Shown here one piece after another: positions 17,015 through 25,753 of a stretch of DNA of 64,000 nt. The stretch's first letter is position 1, and each line of letters begins with the position of its first letter. This DNA is from Marilutibacter spongiae (GTDB lineage: Bacteria; Pseudomonadota; Gammaproteobacteria; Xanthomonadales; Xanthomonadaceae), in contig NZ_JACHTF010000003.1 of the NCBI RefSeq assembly GCF_014145325.1, positions 186,001 to 250,000 on the forward strand, in the 5' to 3' direction. The notes below the pieces were generated by a model. The model had not been told where the DNA came from and ran no database searches. It worked only from the letters and a program-made list of their open reading frames with translations. The translations under genes were made by a program, and so were the position numbers.

Positions 17015-17899
17015 TCAGGCCTGGTCCTGGCCCAGCAGCCAGTCGACGAATCGCGAGGCCGCCGGCCGCAGCCGCCGGTGCGCGGGATAGACCACGTAGT
17101 AGCTCCAGCGCGCCTTGAGCAGGGGGCCAGGCAGGCGGACCAGGCGCCCCGAGTCCAGGTAGGGCTCGGCGATGCGCCGCCTTGCCAGCGCCACGCCCAG
17201 GCCATGTGCGGCGGCATTGAGGGCGTCGGAGGTGTCGCTGAAGGTATGGTGCTCGTCGACCGCCGCCCCATGCGTGTCGGTGGCACGGAACCAGTCCATC
17301 CAGCCCTGGCGGGAGTGGTCGGCGATCAGCCGGTGGCGCAGCAGGTCGGCCGGGGCGTGGATCTCGTCGAAACCGGGCAGGGACGGCGAGGCCACCGGGA
17401 ACAGGTCGTCGTCCATCAGCAGGCGTGCGCTCAGGCCCGGCCAGTGGCCCGGTCCGTAGCGGATGCCCAGGTCGGGGCCGCCATCGTCGAAGCGGGTCAA
17501 GGCGATCTCGGTGTCCAGGTGCACGCGCAGTTCCGGATGGCGATGGCTGAAATCGGCCAGTCGCGGGATCAGCCAGGTGTAGGACAGCGAGTGCAGCGTG
17601 ATCACGCGGATCCGCGCCTGCTCGTCGCCCTGGTTGCGCAGCTTGTGGACCACGCCGTCCATGTCGGCCAACGCACTGCCGGCGGCATCGGCGAGCAGGC
17701 GGCCCTCGGCCGTCAACGAGACCCCGCGCGCGTGACGCTGGAACAGCGATACGCCCAGTCGCGATTCCAGCTTGCGCACGTGATGGCTGACCGCACTGGA
17801 GGTCAGGTGCAGTTCCTCGGCGGCGTGGGTGAAGTTCTGGTGCCGGGCGGCGGATTCGAACACCGCCAGGGCCGGCAACAGTTCGGCGCGCAGGGTCAT
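17015..17899 (-). CDS. LysR-family transcriptional regulator (GcvA-like)
   Basis: A 294-residue LysR regulator. The winged helix-turn-helix occupies residues 5-65 (ALAVFESAARHQNFTHAAEEL, then LTSSAVSHHVRKLE), followed by a linker helix and a periplasmic-binding-like effector domain. The pattern FQRHARGVSLTAEGRLL places it in the GcvA/TrpI/AmpR branch. It is divergent from the EamA gene starting at 18003, with 103 bp between the starts, so control of that transporter and of itself is the natural hypothesis. Confidence 0.92.
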   Translation of the reverse strand: MTLRAELLPALAVFESAARHQNFTHAAEELHLTSSAVSHHVRKLESRLGVSLFQRHARGVSLTAEGRLLADAAGSALADMDGVVHKLRNQGDEQARIRVITLHSLSYTWLIPRLADFSHRHPELRVHLDTEIALTRFDDGGPDLGIRYGPGHWPGLSARLLMDDDLFPVASPSLPGFDEIHAPADLLRHRLIADHSRQGWMDWFRATDTHGAAVDEHHTFSDTSDALNAAAHGLGVALARRRIAEPYLDSGRLVRLPGPLLKARWSYYVVYPAHRRLRPAASRFVDWLLGQDQA

Positions 17900-17909
17900 C
17901 GTAGCCTCA

Positions 17910-17953
17910 AGCCAGTTTTGTGGCTGGTCGGAAAAGTATGCACTTGTTGTGCA
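17910..17953. promoter_or_regulatory. Candidate LysR operator: two dyads in the divergent promoter
   Basis: Two perfect inverted repeats lie between the divergent lysR and eamA starts. AGCCA-N6-TGGCT occupies 17910-17925 and TGCAC-N5-GTGCA occupies 17939-17953. The second has the size and symmetry of a LysR recognition site; the first, one helical turn and a half away, could be the activation site. The spacer is also AT-richer than its surroundings. Confidence 0.55.
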
Positions 17954-18002
17954 GTTGCGTGCTCGCAGAGAATGGACAGCCACGAATCGGACTCGTACCT
18001 GC

Positions 18003-18935
18003 ATGGCTTCCGCCCAGTCCACCGCACCCGTCCTACCCCCTGCGCCGCCCCCCTCGATGGAGGCCGGCGGCATCGCCAGCCGCGACTGGATGACCCCCGT
18101 CGAACTGTGCCTGCTGGGCGCCATCTGGGGCGCCTCGTTCCTGTTCATGCGCGTCGCCGCGCCCGACTTCGGTTCCTTCCCGCTGGTGGAAGTCCGCCTG
18201 GGCTTCGGTGCGGCCGTACTGCTGCCGTTCCTGTGGCGCGCCCGCGCGCAGTTCCCGCTGTCGCTGTGGCCCAAGCTCGCCGGCATCAGCCTGGTCAATT
18301 CGGCGGTGCCCTTCGTGCTGTTCGCCTGGGCAGCGCAGCAGGCCCCCGCCGGGGTCAGCGCGATCAGCAACGCGATGACCGTGTTGTTCACCGCGCTGAT
18401 CGGTTTCCTGTTCTTCGGCGAAAAGATCGGCACCCGTCGCGCCGTCGCACTGATGGCCGGCTTCGCCGGCGTGGTCGTGCTCGCCAGCGGCAAGGTCGCC
18501 GGTGCCAGCATCGGTTGGGCGGTGCTCGCCGGCGCGGGCGCGGCCTTCCTCTACGGCATCGGCATCAACCTGGTGCGCCGCCACCTCACCGGCCTGCCGC
18601 CCGCGGCGGTGGCCGCGGCCACGCTCGGCTGCGCCACGCTGATGGTCTCGCCGCTGGCCATCCTGCACTGGCCGCAAGCCCCCGTCCCCATGTTGTCTTG
18701 GCTGTGCGCCGCCCTGCTGGGCGTGCTGTGCACCGGCATCGCTTTCGTCATGTATTACCGGCTGATCGCCCGTGTCGGCGCCAGCCGCGCTTCCACCGTG
18801 ACCTACCTGGTGCCCCTGTTCGGCGTCGCCTGGGCCTGGTGGCTGCTCGACGAACCGCTGACCCTGACCATGGGCGTCGCCGGCGCGATCATCCTGGGAA
18901 GCGTCGCCTTCAGCCAAGGCAGGACAAAGCCATGA
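18003..18935 (+). CDS. EamA-type DMT transporter, LysR-linked
   Basis: A 310-residue ten-helix drug/metabolite transporter. The first repeat begins LCLLGAIWGASFLFMR, typical of the RhaT/EamA group, and the second repeat ends VPLFGVAWAWWLLDEPLT, with the conserved acidic residue before the final helix. A 25-residue proline-rich N-terminus precedes the first helix. Start at 18003 is chosen from the ATG after the divergent promoter. The stop overlaps the start of the next small gene by four bases. Confidence 0.92.
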   Translation: MASAQSTAPVLPPAPPPSMEAGGIASRDWMTPVELCLLGAIWGASFLFMRVAAPDFGSFPLVEVRLGFGAAVLLPFLWRARAQFPLSLWPKLAGISLVNSAVPFVLFAWAAQQAPAGVSAISNAMTVLFTALIGFLFFGEKIGTRRAVALMAGFAGVVVLASGKVAGASIGWAVLAGAGAAFLYGIGINLVRRHLTGLPPAAVAAATLGCATLMVSPLAILHWPQAPVPMLSWLCAALLGVLCTGIAFVMYYRLIARVGASRASTVTYLVPLFGVAWAWWLLDEPLTLTMGVAGAIILGSVAFSQGRTKP

Positions 18936-19165
18936 GTGCCGGGGCGCCGACCCAGCACCGCGTCGTGTTCGACTTCGAGATCGACTTCAGCAACGGCGGC
19001 GGCCTGCAGGGCCAGGGCTTCCGCCTCGACATCGAAGGCGACGCGATCGACGATGCCGCCTTGGCCGACTACATCGTCCGCGACCTTCGCCTGCTGATGG
19101 TCGGCGAGGTGCGCATCCTCGACAAGCGCATCATCCGCGAGGCGCACAAACGGGTAGGGACATAG
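18932..19165 (+). CDS. Small conserved protein overlapping the EamA stop
   Basis: A 77-residue acidic protein. The core VVFDFEIDFSNGGGLQGQGF followed by RLDIEGDAIDD and ADYIVRDLRLLMVGEVRIL recurs in small proteins sometimes labelled 'cyclase' in databases; no catalytic motif is visible to support that name. It starts by an ATGA overlap with the EamA stop, which implies translational coupling. Function unknown. Confidence 0.7.
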   Translation: MSAGAPTQHRVVFDFEIDFSNGGGLQGQGFRLDIEGDAIDDAALADYIVRDLRLLMVGEVRILDKRIIREAHKRVGT

Positions 19166-19275
19166 GCGAACCGGGGCGCCGCTTCCGGTTGTGCGCGGCA
19201 TCGAGCCGACACCCAGGCGCCCGCACGGGAAGCTTCACGGAGCCCCGTGAGCGGGTGTCACGCACGGGCGCACCC

Positions 19276-19971
19276 TCAATCGCGGCGTTTGGAGGTCTCG
19301 CGGCTTTCCGCGAACTCCGGGAAGGTCTCCGCCAACGAGTCCTTGTCCGGCAGGATGTAGAAGACGCCACCGCGCGCGAACGTCGGACTGACGATGTGCT
19401 CGTAGAAGCCGGGCTCGACGTTGATGCAGCCATGGGTGATGCGGTTGTCGTCCGGGGTGGGCGACGCGAGGCGCTCGGGGCGCTTCTCGGCCGGTACGCC
19501 CGTGGCGGTCGGGTGCATGGAGACCGCGGAATCGTAGTCCACCCACAGGACGCGGCCGGCGTCGATGGAGGGGCCGAAGCCGCCGACGTATCGACCTGCC
19601 GGCGTCGTGCGATCGCGGCCGGGGATTTCGCGAAGCGCCAGGCCGGCGACGCCCGGGGCCGAGTGATCGCCGACCGCCGAGCCGAACAGCCCCGGTGCGG
19701 CGCCGATGAGACGGCCGTCGCCACCGAACACCAGGATCTGGGCAGCGGCCTTGTCCATGATCGCGAAGGGATAACCCTCGGTGTCGCGGGTCGCGACTAC
19801 CCAGCCCGCGAGCTCGATCACGGTGTCGGACACTTCCTGGCCTTCGGGAAGCTGGTCGTTGGTGGCCAACGACGGTGCGGCGGCTTCCTGGGCGTGCGCA
19901 GCGCCGAGGCACGCGAACGAAAAAAGCACCAGCGCGAGCGCGCCGTGCACGGCGCGGATCATGGGGGGCAT
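19276..19971 (-). CDS. L,D-transpeptidase (YkuD domain), exported
   Basis: A 231-residue exported protein with a signal sequence (about 1-27, cleavage after AHA). The YkuD catalytic motif is complete: His153 in SMHPTATG and the THGCINV block with catalytic Cys182 (residues 179-185). The enzyme would act on meso-diaminopimelate stem peptides in the periplasm, forming 3-3 crosslinks or attaching a protein to peptidoglycan. Its upstream neighbour on the same strand is an Lpp-like lipoprotein, 117 bp away. An ATG nine bases downstream is an equally possible start. Confidence 0.88.
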   Translation of the reverse strand: MPPMIRAVHGALALVLFSFACLGAAHAQEAAAPSLATNDQLPEGQEVSDTVIELAGWVVATRDTEGYPFAIMDKAAAQILVFGGDGRLIGAAPGLFGSAVGDHSAPGVAGLALREIPGRDRTTPAGRYVGGFGPSIDAGRVLWVDYDSAVSMHPTATGVPAEKRPERLASPTPDDNRITHGCINVEPGFYEHIVSPTFARGGVFYILPDKDSLAETFPEFAESRETSKRRD

Positions 19972-20088
19972 GGACGTACGGATGGGACGACTCCCTACGG
20001 CAAAGAAGGACTACGGGAAAAGGACCGGTGGCCAGCAAAGGCCACCAGTCCCGGGTTCAAACGCTCCTCGCGAGTCGTGCGGGAGCGA

Positions 20089-20358
20089 TCAACCGCGCGG
20101 CACGCGGCCCGGCGAGCTTTCCAGCCGCTGCACGCGACCCTCGAGCGAGTCCAGGCGCTGGTTGGCCTGCTGCGCCGCCTGGTTGGCCGACTCGGCGCTC
20201 TGGGCTGCGCTCTGCACTTGCGAGTCCAGCTGGTCGAGTCGGGAATTGACGCGCGCGAAGTCGTCGTCGTAGGTGGCACAGCCACCCAGGCCCAGGGATG
20301 CGGCAATGATTGCCACGCCCAGCGTACGCGTCATCGCGTGGTTCTTGTTGAGAGACAT
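20089..20358 (-). CDS. Lpp-like alanine-zipper lipoprotein
   Basis: An 89-residue lipoprotein resembling murein lipoprotein. A basic start and hydrophobic leader end in a lipobox GLGGC with Cys27. The mature part is a heptad-rich helix: VNSRLDQLDSQVQSAAQSA, then NQAAQQANQRLDSLEGRVQ, in which alanines and leucines repeat at coiled-coil spacing. Unlike Braun lipoprotein it does not end in lysine; the C-terminus is proline/arginine-rich (RVPRG), so the usual covalent attachment residue is missing. An AAGGAGAA ribosome site lies 7 bases ahead of the ATG at 20358. Confidence 0.85.
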   Translation of the reverse strand: MSLNKNHAMTRTLGVAIIAASLGLGGCATYDDDFARVNSRLDQLDSQVQSAAQSAESANQAAQQANQRLDSLEGRVQRLESSPGRVPRG

Positions 20359-21027
20359 GACAGTTCTCCTTCGTCCGGGGGATCGAAAATCAAATATAGC
20401 GACCCGATTGTTAGGGCCGCGAAACGCCTTCAGCAGCGTGCGTCGAAGTGCGTGGATGGATTGTGAAGAGGGGCCGCGCAGGCGGTCAACACGTTCTCGT
20501 GGCGGCATCACGACGGCATCGTGCGCGGTGTCCACCCCCGCTGTGAGGGCAGTCACCGTTCAGGCCTTGCGCCCCTCCATGTGCCGTTGCGCCCTCGCCA
20601 AACCGCCTCCCGTCACCGCCCAGGCGAGCGCCAGCGCGGCGCCGAAGAGGGCGGCGATCGCGGGCTGGCTGGCGAGCATGTCGACGAGTGTCTTGCTCCA
20701 GGCGCTGACGGCGTCGCCGCCGCGGTGTCGATGGACTCCCTACTTGATTCTTTCGTGCCAGAGGCTCGAGCAAGCGTGGCCAGGAAGCGGTCGAGTCAAG
20801 AGGTTGCCGCCATCCCCCTCAGCCTGAGGCATGTGCCACCCGGTCGCCCGGCATGGCAATCGAGGATGGCCGTTCCTTGCGACAAGTCTCATGCATCCCC
20901 TGGCACTCAGGACTATTGCCTTGGAGCTTCGGGTACTGCTTCTCTAAAAGATGGTGGGCGAGACGAGCGTACGTCCGACAAATCACTCATGCTAGGCTCG
21001 AGTCTCGACGACAAGGACGTTGGTTGA
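20359..21027. other. Non-coding gap holding the lpp promoter and an orphan transporter 3' end
   Basis: No complete gene is seen here. The first part contains the minus-strand lpp promoter region, with an AT-rich TATATTTGAT stretch near 20390-20400. From about 20563 to 20726 the minus strand encodes the last 45-50 codons of a nucleotide-transporter-like MFS protein (ending TGGGLARAQRHMEGRKA), cut off abruptly at 20726. The remainder up to the rhs start shows no recognisable feature beyond ordinary intergenic sequence. Confidence 0.7.
20584..20726 (-). repeat. Copy A of the transporter gene 3' end
   Basis: This 143-bp segment matches 28681-28823, inside the intact transporter gene, with 7 mismatches by direct comparison (about 95% identity). 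Homology stops sharply at 20726. In translation on the minus strand it gives the last helix of the transporter but with a different final peptide (HMEGRKA instead of KLEA). It marks the left boundary of the Rhs island and reads in the same orientation as the intact gene. Confidence 0.9.
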
Positions 21028-23457
21028 ATGACAAGCATGCCCCGCGCGCATGTACGGCATCATGTCGTGCAGTTTTGTATCCTGGTTTTCGCGCTTATGT
21101 CGACGCCCAGTTGGGCAGCAGTGCCGCCCTCTGCACCCGTTGGACAGTATTGCGTCGAAAGCGACTGTTTCGCCACGTTCGAGCAGGCGCTCACTCGCGT
21201 CAAGCAGGAAGCGGGTGGTCATGAGATCCGCGCAGCGGGTCAGGAGCCCAGCTTCGAGCTGGCCTTCCCGCCGGCTCCCGCAACCCAGCCCATTGCCCTG
21301 CCGGTCCACCTCTACTATTTCGAGTCTCCCGCGATATCGGTAGGCCCTCTCGAGTCCATCGCATATGGGCATCGTCCGTGGGAGTCAAACGCGTCGGTCG
21401 AACCTCCCTTCCCATGCGACGGGCCTTTGTACCCGTTCCTCGCGCCCAAATGTACGTCGGAGCAGCATCTGGTCGAGGGGCTGGCAGGGCTGCTGGAGTA
21501 TTACTACGGTGATGATTACGTACCAGCAGGCGTTTCAGGTTCGTGGGACACGGTCGTTGATCCCGTTAACCCGTTCCTTCAACAGGTGCCCCTTTATCTC
21601 GAGGAGGGAGAGCGGTTCCCCATCGTCAGGACCTGGTCCGGGAAAATCGCCGAATACAGAATCCTGAGCCCGGAAGGGGCGGAGCTGGGAGTCGAAGAGT
21701 ATCCGCTATTCCGGCATGACGTTTACTCTTGCCCTGAAGGGCGTATATGGGGAGGTGCCGAGTACGCTTGGCCCGTGATATGCACCGATCCGAACCAGTA
21801 TGTAATCAAGCGACGCGTCGACTATGGCTGTGATCCGTGCGGAGGCCAGGGGGCCGATATTTCCCGTGCCTCTTATACGGCCAGCGTACCCCTTGCCTCG
21901 GTCGAAGGTACGAGCGTCGGTCTGCGATACGACTCGATCACTCGTGCATGGGCTCTCTCGTTCGAGCCGCGCATCCTGTGGGCTTACAACTTCGGGCCGG
22001 GCGGCAAGCTGATCGTCCTGAGGCTGAAGTCCGGCGCACTGGCGCAGCTCGTCGATCGTGGAAATTCCACCTTTGGTGTCGAGGGGCGGGAGGGCGACGT
22101 CGTGGTCGAGCATCATGATGGAACCTATACCTACCATTCCGAGGGACAGGCGTACTTTTTCGACGAGGCCGGGCAGTTGTCTGCATTCGGGCCGCCGGGC
22201 TCGCCCTCAGTCAAGCTTGTACGTGAGGACGGTGAGGCGGTGTCCGAGTTGGTTTTCCCAAGTGGTCGTCGCTTGAGTTTTGAGTACGACGGCATACGTC
22301 TGTCCGCCGTGATCGGGCCCGACCATCGGGTAGATCTGCAGTACGACGAGTTGGGGAATATGGTCTTGCTTGACCGCGGCGACTCGACCTTGCAGTTCGT
22401 CTATGGTGAGACCGCCTTGGCAGCCGGCGGCGATCGGAACCTTCTGACGGGTTTGATTGACGAAACCGGAAGCCGCGTCAAGAGTCTGGGCTACGACGAA
22501 GCAGGTCGCCTGGCCTCGGTCAGTAGCGGTCCGACGGGCTCGGCGCTGACCACCCATTACACGTATCCCAGCGGCACACAGGTGGAGGAGCATGGCCCGT
22601 TAGGAGCCACCCGTACATTTACGCTTGCCAGCAACAGCTATCGGAGGCCGTTGGCCGTTGCCGACGCTGCTGGCAGCACTTCGAGTGCGTACGATGAGGA
22701 CGAGCGTCTGAGCAGCCGCACGGATGCTCTGGGGGTTGAAACGCGATACACCTATCCGGATGCCCTCAACATCAGTCGCACCGAGGCTTCTGGCACACTC
22801 GAACAACGTCGAGTGGAAGAGGTTCGAGACGCGGGGCACGGCCAATTACTGGAGCGCCGAGTCTACGACGATGCTGAAGTCCTTGTGGGGGAGGAAACCT
22901 GGACCTACAACGCACGGGGGCAGGTGACGGCGCACTCGCGCATCAGTCCGGCAACGGGCGCCGTCCGCACCACGACGTCGATCTATTGCGAGAGTGCCGA
23001 TCGTCAGGCTGGACTGTGTCCGAAAGTGGGTCTTTTGACCGCTGTAGATGGTCCAAGAACCGACGTGTCGGACATTGTTCGCTACACCTACCGCAAGGGC
23101 AACGCATCCTCATGCGCCAGTTCGCCGGCCACTTGCTCATTCCGGAAAGGGGACCTGTGGAAAGTGACGGACGCACTGGGCCACGTGATGGCGATAAGGG
23201 AATACGATGGCGCGGGCCGCATCTTGTCGTTCAAGGACATCAACGGCGTGATCACCGACCTTGAGTACAACGCCCGTGGATGGTTGACTGCCCAGAAGGT
23301 TCGCGGTGGGACTGGCGCCGTCGAAACAGATGATGCCATCACGCGGTTGGAGTACTGGCCGCCGGGTCTTGTCAAGAAGATCGTCCAGCCTGGGGGGGGC
23401 GTTCACGCAATACGTTTACGACGCGAGTCAGCGCCTTGTCCAGATTTCAGACAATAG
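21028..23457 (+). CDS. Rhs/YD-repeat protein, N-terminal part up to a poly-G frameshift
   Basis: Codons 1-809 of a large Rhs-family polymorphic-toxin protein. Residues 1-30 form a Sec signal (FCILVFALMSTPSWA). A cysteine-containing linker (DYGCDPCGGQG) precedes the DUF6531-like start of the Rhs shell, and YD-type repeats (YDEAGRL, YNARGQV, YDGAGRI and others) run from about residue 420. The reading frame is lost at a G8 run (23392-23399): removal of one G joins QPGG to AFTQYVYDASQRL in the other frame and continues the repeats. The 30 codons after the run are out of frame. Rhs shells encapsulate a C-terminal toxin. Confidence 0.85.
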   Translation: MTSMPRAHVRHHVVQFCILVFALMSTPSWAAVPPSAPVGQYCVESDCFATFEQALTRVKQEAGGHEIRAAGQEPSFELAFPPAPATQPIALPVHLYYFESPAISVGPLESIAYGHRPWESNASVEPPFPCDGPLYPFLAPKCTSEQHLVEGLAGLLEYYYGDDYVPAGVSGSWDTVVDPVNPFLQQVPLYLEEGERFPIVRTWSGKIAEYRILSPEGAELGVEEYPLFRHDVYSCPEGRIWGGAEYAWPVICTDPNQYVIKRRVDYGCDPCGGQGADISRASYTASVPLASVEGTSVGLRYDSITRAWALSFEPRILWAYNFGPGGKLIVLRLKSGALAQLVDRGNSTFGVEGREGDVVVEHHDGTYTYHSEGQAYFFDEAGQLSAFGPPGSPSVKLVREDGEAVSELVFPSGRRLSFEYDGIRLSAVIGPDHRVDLQYDELGNMVLLDRGDSTLQFVYGETALAAGGDRNLLTGLIDETGSRVKSLGYDEAGRLASVSSGPTGSALTTHYTYPSGTQVEEHGPLGATRTFTLASNSYRRPLAVADAAGSTSSAYDEDERLSSRTDALGVETRYTYPDALNISRTEASGTLEQRRVEEVRDAGHGQLLERRVYDDAEVLVGEETWTYNARGQVTAHSRISPATGAVRTTTSIYCESADRQAGLCPKVGLLTAVDGPRTDVSDIVRYTYRKGNASSCASSPATCSFRKGDLWKVTDALGHVMAIREYDGAGRILSFKDINGVITDLEYNARGWLTAQKVRGGTGAVETDDAITRLEYWPPGLVKKIVQPGGGVHAIRLRRESAPCPDFRQ

Positions 23458-25744
23458 CGGGAACAAGATCGACTTTACGCTGGATAATGCCGGCAACCGC
23501 GTCATGGAGGAGGTTCAGGATGCAGGCGGCGTCCTGAGGCGGGCGCTCTTCAGGGTCTACGATCAGTTAGGTCGACTGCAGACCCATGCCGATGCGCAAG
23601 CAAACCCTACTGACTTCAGCTATGACCCGCGTGGCGATCTGGACACGGTGACAGATGCACTGGGCCGGGTAACCGATCATGAGCGGGACCCGCTGGGCCG
23701 GCTGAAGGGCACGTTGCAGGACGTCGGCGGCATCGCAGTGGAGACCAGCTTCTCATACGATGCTCAAGATAAGCTGACTTCCGTCACCGATCCGAAGGGG
23801 CTTGACACGACTTATACGTACGATGGCCTGGGCGACTTGGTCGAGCTTTCCAGTCCGGATACGGGAACTACGCTTTATACGTACGACAGCGCGGGAAATC
23901 GCCAGACCCGAACAGACGCGCGCAGCCAGACTTCGGCCTATGAATACGACGCGCTGAACCGCTTGACAGCCGTGGCGTACGGAGATCCATCCCTAGATGT
24001 CGGCTATGTCTATGACACTCCGCCCAGCGTGTGTGCCTCTGGAGAGACCTTCGGCAAGGGGCGTCTGGCAGCGATGATGGATGCCAGCGGTGAAACTGCT
24101 TACTGCTACAACCGCTTCGGCCATCTGGTGCGAAAGGCGCAGATCACCAACGGCACGATGTTCACTGTGCAATATGCCTATACCCGATCCGGCTTGTTGA
24201 GCCGGCTAACCTATCCCGACGGCGCAATCGTCGATTACGTCCGTGATGTTCAGGGCAGGATCGAGGAAGTGGGTTATACCCGGGCAGGGGGGCAGCGGGA
24301 GGTGTTGCTCGAGCAGGTCAGCTATGCGCCCTTCGGGCCGACGACCGGATGGCGCTATGGCAATGGCCGGCAGATGCAACGCATCTTCGATCAGAACTAC
24401 CGGTCCGCGGCCATCCTCGATCCAACGTTGGATGGGCTCGATTTGAGCTACGACTACGACGCCGTGGGCGATCTCGTGCAGTTGGGAACCGCCACCAGTA
24501 CGCTTCCAGTTGCCAACTTCGTCTATGACACGTTGGGCCGGCTGACCGATTTTCGTGACGGAGTCAGCAATGCCGTCATCGAATCGTACGCATACGACAG
24601 CACCGGCAACCGAACCCAGTTCACCAATAGCGCCGGATCGACGGTATATACGTATCCGGCAAGCAGTCACCGGCTAAGTAGTGTCGGTCCGACGGCGCGC
24701 ACTTACGATGCAGTTGGGAATACCACGCAGATCGGGGGAGCCGCCAGGCAGTTCGTATATGACGCCACTGGACGCATGAGCCAGGTCAAGTCGGGCAACG
24801 CGGTGACCATGAACTACCGGTACAACGGACGTGGCGAACAGGTCCACAGATTCCTGGGGGCTGTCGATACTTACACGCTCTATGATGAGGCCGGGCACTG
24901 GTTGGGTGATTACGACGACACGGGCGCCGTCCTGCAACAGGTCATCTGGATGGGCGATCTGCCAGTGGGGTTGGTCGCCCACGGCGATCAACTGCATTAC
25001 ATCCAGCCTGATCATCTTGGCACCCCTCGTGTCGTGGTGGACGTGATGCGCAACGTTCCGGTATGGCGCTGGGACATGAAGGGGGAGGCGTTCGGCGACA
25101 CCATGCCTGATCAGGATCCTGACGGAGACGCGACGGCATTTGTCTTCGACATGCGGTTCCCCGGGCAGCGGTTCGACGCCGCCTCTGGACGGAACTACAA
25201 CTACTTCCGTGACTACGAGCCCTCTACAGGACGATATCTGCAGAGTGATCCAATTGGGTTGCAGGGCGGGCCGAATACTTACGTCTATGTGTCGAACAAT
25301 CCCTTTGGTTTCGTCGATCCGCTGGGTCTTGAAAAGCTCGTGTTGTTTGAGCCCGGTACAAACTTATTCTATCAAGGAGCTTCCGTAGACATTGATATTC
25401 CTGGCACTTGGTCGGTTTATGGTCACATGGCGCCAGATCGGATCATTGATCAGAGTTCAGGAAAAACAGTCCGGTTAGATGTAGATGGGATTGCAAAGGC
25501 ACTAAAGGAAGCAGGTTGGGAAGAAGGCGAGCCTGTGGAGTTTAAGGGGTGTCGATCTGGCCAAGGCGAGAACTCCATCGCAGAGCAGTTTGCCAAAAAG
25601 TACAAAACTCCAACTTCTGGAGCGACGAACTTTATGTGGTACAGCAGGAGTGGGATCACAGGTATATGGGGGAAATTGCCTTATTTGCATACGAAGAACT
25701 ATCTGGCGCCAGGCACGATGCGCTCTTTTTCTCCTGGGCCGTAG
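23306..25744 (+). CDS. Rhs/YD-repeat protein, C-terminal part with toxin tip CT1
   Basis: Continuation of the upstream Rhs protein in the +1 frame; meaningful from about 23400 (QYVYDASQRL). YD repeats continue to the hyperconserved core end: YIQPDHLGTPRVV, RYLQSDPIGLQGG and the terminal DPLGL near 25318-25333, the place where Rhs proteins are self-cleaved. The 137-residue tip after DPLGL (CT1) has SVYGHMAPD and VEFKGCRSGQGENSIAEQFA, a His and a Cys each following a hydrophobic strand. This resembles caspase-hemoglobinase-fold (clan CD/C80-like) peptidases seen at Rhs tips; the assignment is inference. The tip is clearly lower in GC. Confidence 0.82.
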   Translation: MGLAPSKQMMPSRGWSTGRRVLSRRSSSLGGAFTQYVYDASQRLVQISDNSGNKIDFTLDNAGNRVMEEVQDAGGVLRRALFRVYDQLGRLQTHADAQANPTDFSYDPRGDLDTVTDALGRVTDHERDPLGRLKGTLQDVGGIAVETSFSYDAQDKLTSVTDPKGLDTTYTYDGLGDLVELSSPDTGTTLYTYDSAGNRQTRTDARSQTSAYEYDALNRLTAVAYGDPSLDVGYVYDTPPSVCASGETFGKGRLAAMMDASGETAYCYNRFGHLVRKAQITNGTMFTVQYAYTRSGLLSRLTYPDGAIVDYVRDVQGRIEEVGYTRAGGQREVLLEQVSYAPFGPTTGWRYGNGRQMQRIFDQNYRSAAILDPTLDGLDLSYDYDAVGDLVQLGTATSTLPVANFVYDTLGRLTDFRDGVSNAVIESYAYDSTGNRTQFTNSAGSTVYTYPASSHRLSSVGPTARTYDAVGNTTQIGGAARQFVYDATGRMSQVKSGNAVTMNYRYNGRGEQVHRFLGAVDTYTLYDEAGHWLGDYDDTGAVLQQVIWMGDLPVGLVAHGDQLHYIQPDHLGTPRVVVDVMRNVPVWRWDMKGEAFGDTMPDQDPDGDATAFVFDMRFPGQRFDAASGRNYNYFRDYEPSTGRYLQSDPIGLQGGPNTYVYVSNNPFGFVDPLGLEKLVLFEPGTNLFYQGASVDIDIPGTWSVYGHMAPDRIIDQSSGKTVRLDVDGIAKALKEAGWEEGEPVEFKGCRSGQGENSIAEQFAKKYKTPTSGATNFMWYSRSGITGIWGKLPYLHTKNYLAPGTMRSFSPGP
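24817..25260 (+). repeat. Rhs core end, copy 1 (in the full-length gene)
   Basis: A 444-bp segment encoding the last core repeats through the DPIG region. It recurs at 26271-26714 with fewer than ten mismatches (about 98%), offset 1,454 bp. This is the expected recombination substrate for exchanging toxin tips. Confidence 0.9.
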
Positions 25745-25753
25745 GCTGTGGTT

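Noticed and set aside
20486-20773. A 95-codon minus-strand gene at the left edge of the Rhs island
   Set aside because: It is the wrong frame of the transporter 3' fragment; the correct frame gives the transporter tail.
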